Below are positions 62,438 to 64,000 of a stretch of 64,000 nucleotides of DNA, in pieces. Within the stretch, counting starts at the first letter, position 1. Every line of letters starts with the position of its first letter. The position numbers and the translations under genes are program-made. The notes under the pieces are model-generated. The model was not told the origin of the DNA, made no database searches, and saw nothing but the letters and a program-made list of their open reading frames with translations. Location: assembly GCF_001723305.1 (NCBI RefSeq), contig NZ_LPWF01000028.1, positions 91,252 through 155,251 on the forward strand, given 5' to 3'. Origin of the DNA: Methyloceanibacter superfactus (lineage in GTDB: Bacteria > Pseudomonadota > Alphaproteobacteria > Rhizobiales > Methyloligellaceae).

Positions 62438-63676
62438 CTAGGACGACTGCGGCTTCGTCTTGAGCCAGGGCACGCGGCGTTTCCCGGCGATGATCTCCCA
62501 GGCCACGTTGATCTGCTTCAGCCGGCGCTCGCGCAAGAGCCGGTCTTCCTCGTCGATCGCATGGTCGGGATGGAGCGCGCGGCGGAGCCGCGTGACGGTG
62601 CTCTTGATCGTCTCGCGGCCGGCGCGGGGATCGACGCCGAGAACATCGAGCGCTTCCCTCTTGGTGGACGGCAGCCAGTCCTCGTCCCACAGGCGCATGC
62701 CCGAGCCGGCTTTGCCGCCGGTCAGACGGGCCGCGGCTTCCTTCCATTCGGAAACGATCGAGCGGCGAAGGGCGGGCAGTCCCGCCGGTGCGCGCAATCT
62801 CAGGACCTGCATCGGCATAGGCAGGGCCAGCATGCCGCGCCGCCGCAGAAGAAGGATGGCGGACAAAGCGAGGAGGGCGGTGAGCGTCAAGGCGAAGACC
62901 ATACCGGCGTCACGCCACAGCGAGCCGGAGCTGTCCGGCTTCGGCAGCGATCCGGTGACGTCGCCGCTGCCGGGCTCGATCTCGATTTGCAGGGCGCGCT
63001 GCTCGGCCACCTTCGCGGGCTTCGGCTTGGCCCCGGTCTTGGCGATGGAGTCCGCCTTGCCGGCAGCCTCGGCCTTGCGGGACGGCGACGGCTTCGCCGC
63101 GACGGGCGCGGGGGCCGGTTCGACCTTGGCGACCTCAACGGGCGCGGCAGGCTTCTTGGGCGGCAGGGGGATGGGCGCGGCCGCTTCCTCCGTTCGCTCG
63201 AACCGCGCGACCTTCATGGGATTTGGCGCGAAGCCGGGCGGGAAGGCGATGCGCCCGCCGGGACCGGGCCGGTAGGGGGCCGCGGCGCGTTCGGGCGGAT
63301 AGCCGGGGTCGTCGTGGGCGCCGGGATAGGGGTTCCCGCCGCTCTCCGCCAGGATTGGTGCGAGCGCGGCGACGACCGATTGCCAGCTCGTCCGCACGCC
63401 GCCGCAATCGAGATCGAAGCGATAGACGGACCAGTTGTGGCACTTCCGCGGGTCGTAAGGGGAGCAGGTGGTCATCAGCTGATGCTCCCGGCGGCCGTAG
63501 ATCTGGTAGGTCTGCGGCGCGCTCGGCGCGAGCGAGACATGGCCGCCGGCGGCACGGCAGGCGAAGGGCATCACGAACTGGTCGGCCATGGCCGGGCCTG
63601 TCGCTGCCGGGCCAATCAGTGCGGCGCCAAAAGCCAAGCCGCAGAGAAGCCTTGTGAGGGTTGCGCGCAAAATCAA
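62438..63676 (-). CDS. Secreted/membrane protein with C-terminal J-like domain
   Basis: About 412 residues if the start is the TTG at 63676, which directly precedes a signal peptide (TRLLCGLAFGAALIGPAATG); no ATG occurs before MADQFV. The exported part has six Cys, as in PFACRAAGGHVSLAPSAPQT and TCSPYDPRKCHNWSVYRFDL, then a Pro/Ala/Lys-rich linker, a membrane helix (MVFALTLTALLALSAILLLR) and a cytosolic C-terminal J-like domain with ALDVLGVDPRAGRETIKSTV and the HPD motif in RRALHPDHA. The layout, exported Cys-rich part and cytosolic J domain, is unusual. The function is unknown. Confidence 0.75.
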   Translation of the reverse strand: MILRATLTRLLCGLAFGAALIGPAATGPAMADQFVMPFACRAAGGHVSLAPSAPQTYQIYGRREHQLMTTCSPYDPRKCHNWSVYRFDLDCGGVRTSWQSVVAALAPILAESGGNPYPGAHDDPGYPPERAAAPYRPGPGGRIAFPPGFAPNPMKVARFERTEEAAAPIPLPPKKPAAPVEVAKVEPAPAPVAAKPSPSRKAEAAGKADSIAKTGAKPKPAKVAEQRALQIEIEPGSGDVTGSLPKPDSSGSLWRDAGMVFALTLTALLALSAILLLRRRGMLALPMPMQVLRLRAPAGLPALRRSIVSEWKEAAARLTGGKAGSGMRLWDEDWLPSTKREALDVLGVDPRAGRETIKSTVTRLRRALHPDHAIDEEDRLLRERRLKQINVAWEIIAGKRRVPWLKTKPQSS

Positions 63677-63853
63677 AATCCCCGACCGGGTGTGTTCCGG
63701 AGACCGACTTTTTCCGAGAAAACCGTGGCGGTCCTGTGATCGACGGGCCGAAAACGGCCTAAAAGGTCCCCGAATCCCGGCGCCAATGCTGCGCGCAAAA
63801 CGTTTCCCGGAGCTAAAGAGCCCGAGTCCGCCGGGCGGGCCGTTCCGCCTCAC

Positions 63854-63994
63854 TTATCCCCGCCCCCAAAACCTGCCGTAGAATGGCTTCACCTCGTCCA
63901 ATGAAGGGGCGCTTTCGCGAGGCGTCGTGACGGTGGGACGGGGTGCGGCGCCCGAGGACGGCGCGGGACAGATGGGCTCATCGCGGACGGACAT
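63854..63994 (-). CDS. Possible small or partial reading frame at the right edge
   Basis: A 46-codon frame (MSVRDEPICPAPSSG start, ending DEVKPFYGRFWGRG) with an open upstream sequence at the window edge. It ends in TAA right before a GTG that opens the J-like gene's longer frame. It may be the end of a larger gene or chance. No family known. Confidence 0.25.
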   Translation of the reverse strand: MSVRDEPICPAPSSGAAPRPTVTTPRESAPSLDEVKPFYGRFWGRG

Positions 63995-64000
63995 ACCCGC

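Noticed and set aside
62306..63739. 477-codon open frame on the plus strand opposite the J-like gene
   Set aside because: The minus frame has a signal peptide, helix and HPD motif; the plus frame has only biased composition.

Overview
The window is GC-rich chromosomal DNA of an alphaproteobacterium, most likely of the order Hyphomicrobiales (Rhizobiales). The evidence is gene order and family content: ruvCAB-ybgC-tolQRAB-pal-cpoB-tilS-ftsH-folP-glmM in one direction, a zauP(DUF4164)-zapA-6S RNA block, a phasin, alpha-type serC, a TPP-riboswitch-controlled thiC and several small secreted proteins of rhizobial type. Genus cannot be fixed from the sequence alone. No IS element, phage, CRISPR array, tRNA or rRNA gene was seen.

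Layout. 1-6.9 kb: 3' part of an ABC exporter, then leftward genes for an OmpA/MotB-like and a MotA/ExbB-like pair, suhB, efp, a SEL1-repeat protein and a degenerate ThiE-like protein. 7.1-12.1 kb: cell-division genes zauP-zapA, 6S RNA, a YmdB-like phosphodiesterase, yebC-dgkA-glycosyltransferase and a membrane-anchored phosphatase. 12.2-15.3 kb: a Spy/CpxP-like periplasmic protein divergent from a response regulator/histidine kinase pair, an arrangement like cpxP/cpxRA. 15.3-22.2 kb: a PAS-GGDEF-EAL protein, a large MscS-type channel, an LprI-like protein and hypotheticals. 22.4-37.2 kb: the ruv-tol-pal-tilS-ftsH-folP-glmM housekeeping run, including a 39-residue lipoprotein between tolB and pal. 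37.5-47.2 kb: outer-membrane barrel protein, serC, purA, oxidoreductases, phasin and small secreted proteins. 47.4-51.3 kb: ClC channel, then ferredoxin FdxA and a group III truncated haemoglobin divergent from an Rrf2/NsrR-like regulator. 51.5-57.6 kb: EmrAB-type efflux pair, a membrane protein with a histone-like tail, and riboswitch-thiC. 57.8-64 kb: the accessory part, with a TIR-TM-TPR protein, a macro-like/TIR protein and two J-domain membrane proteins.

The best candidate for an under-described system is the TIR pair at 57.8-61.3 kb. One gene joins a TIR domain, one membrane helix and a long TPR array; the next joins a putative macro-like (ADP-ribose binding) domain to a second TIR domain. 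That suggests a module that makes and senses NAD-derived signals, possibly for phage defence. This is inference.

A general warning: about 30 single- or double-base indels break otherwise well-conserved genes, including ones that are normally essential or single copy (ruvA, ruvB, tilS, thiC, tolQ). They look like uncorrected sequencing or assembly errors rather than pseudogenes. Broken genes are given here at their reconstructed full extent, with the approximate shift position.
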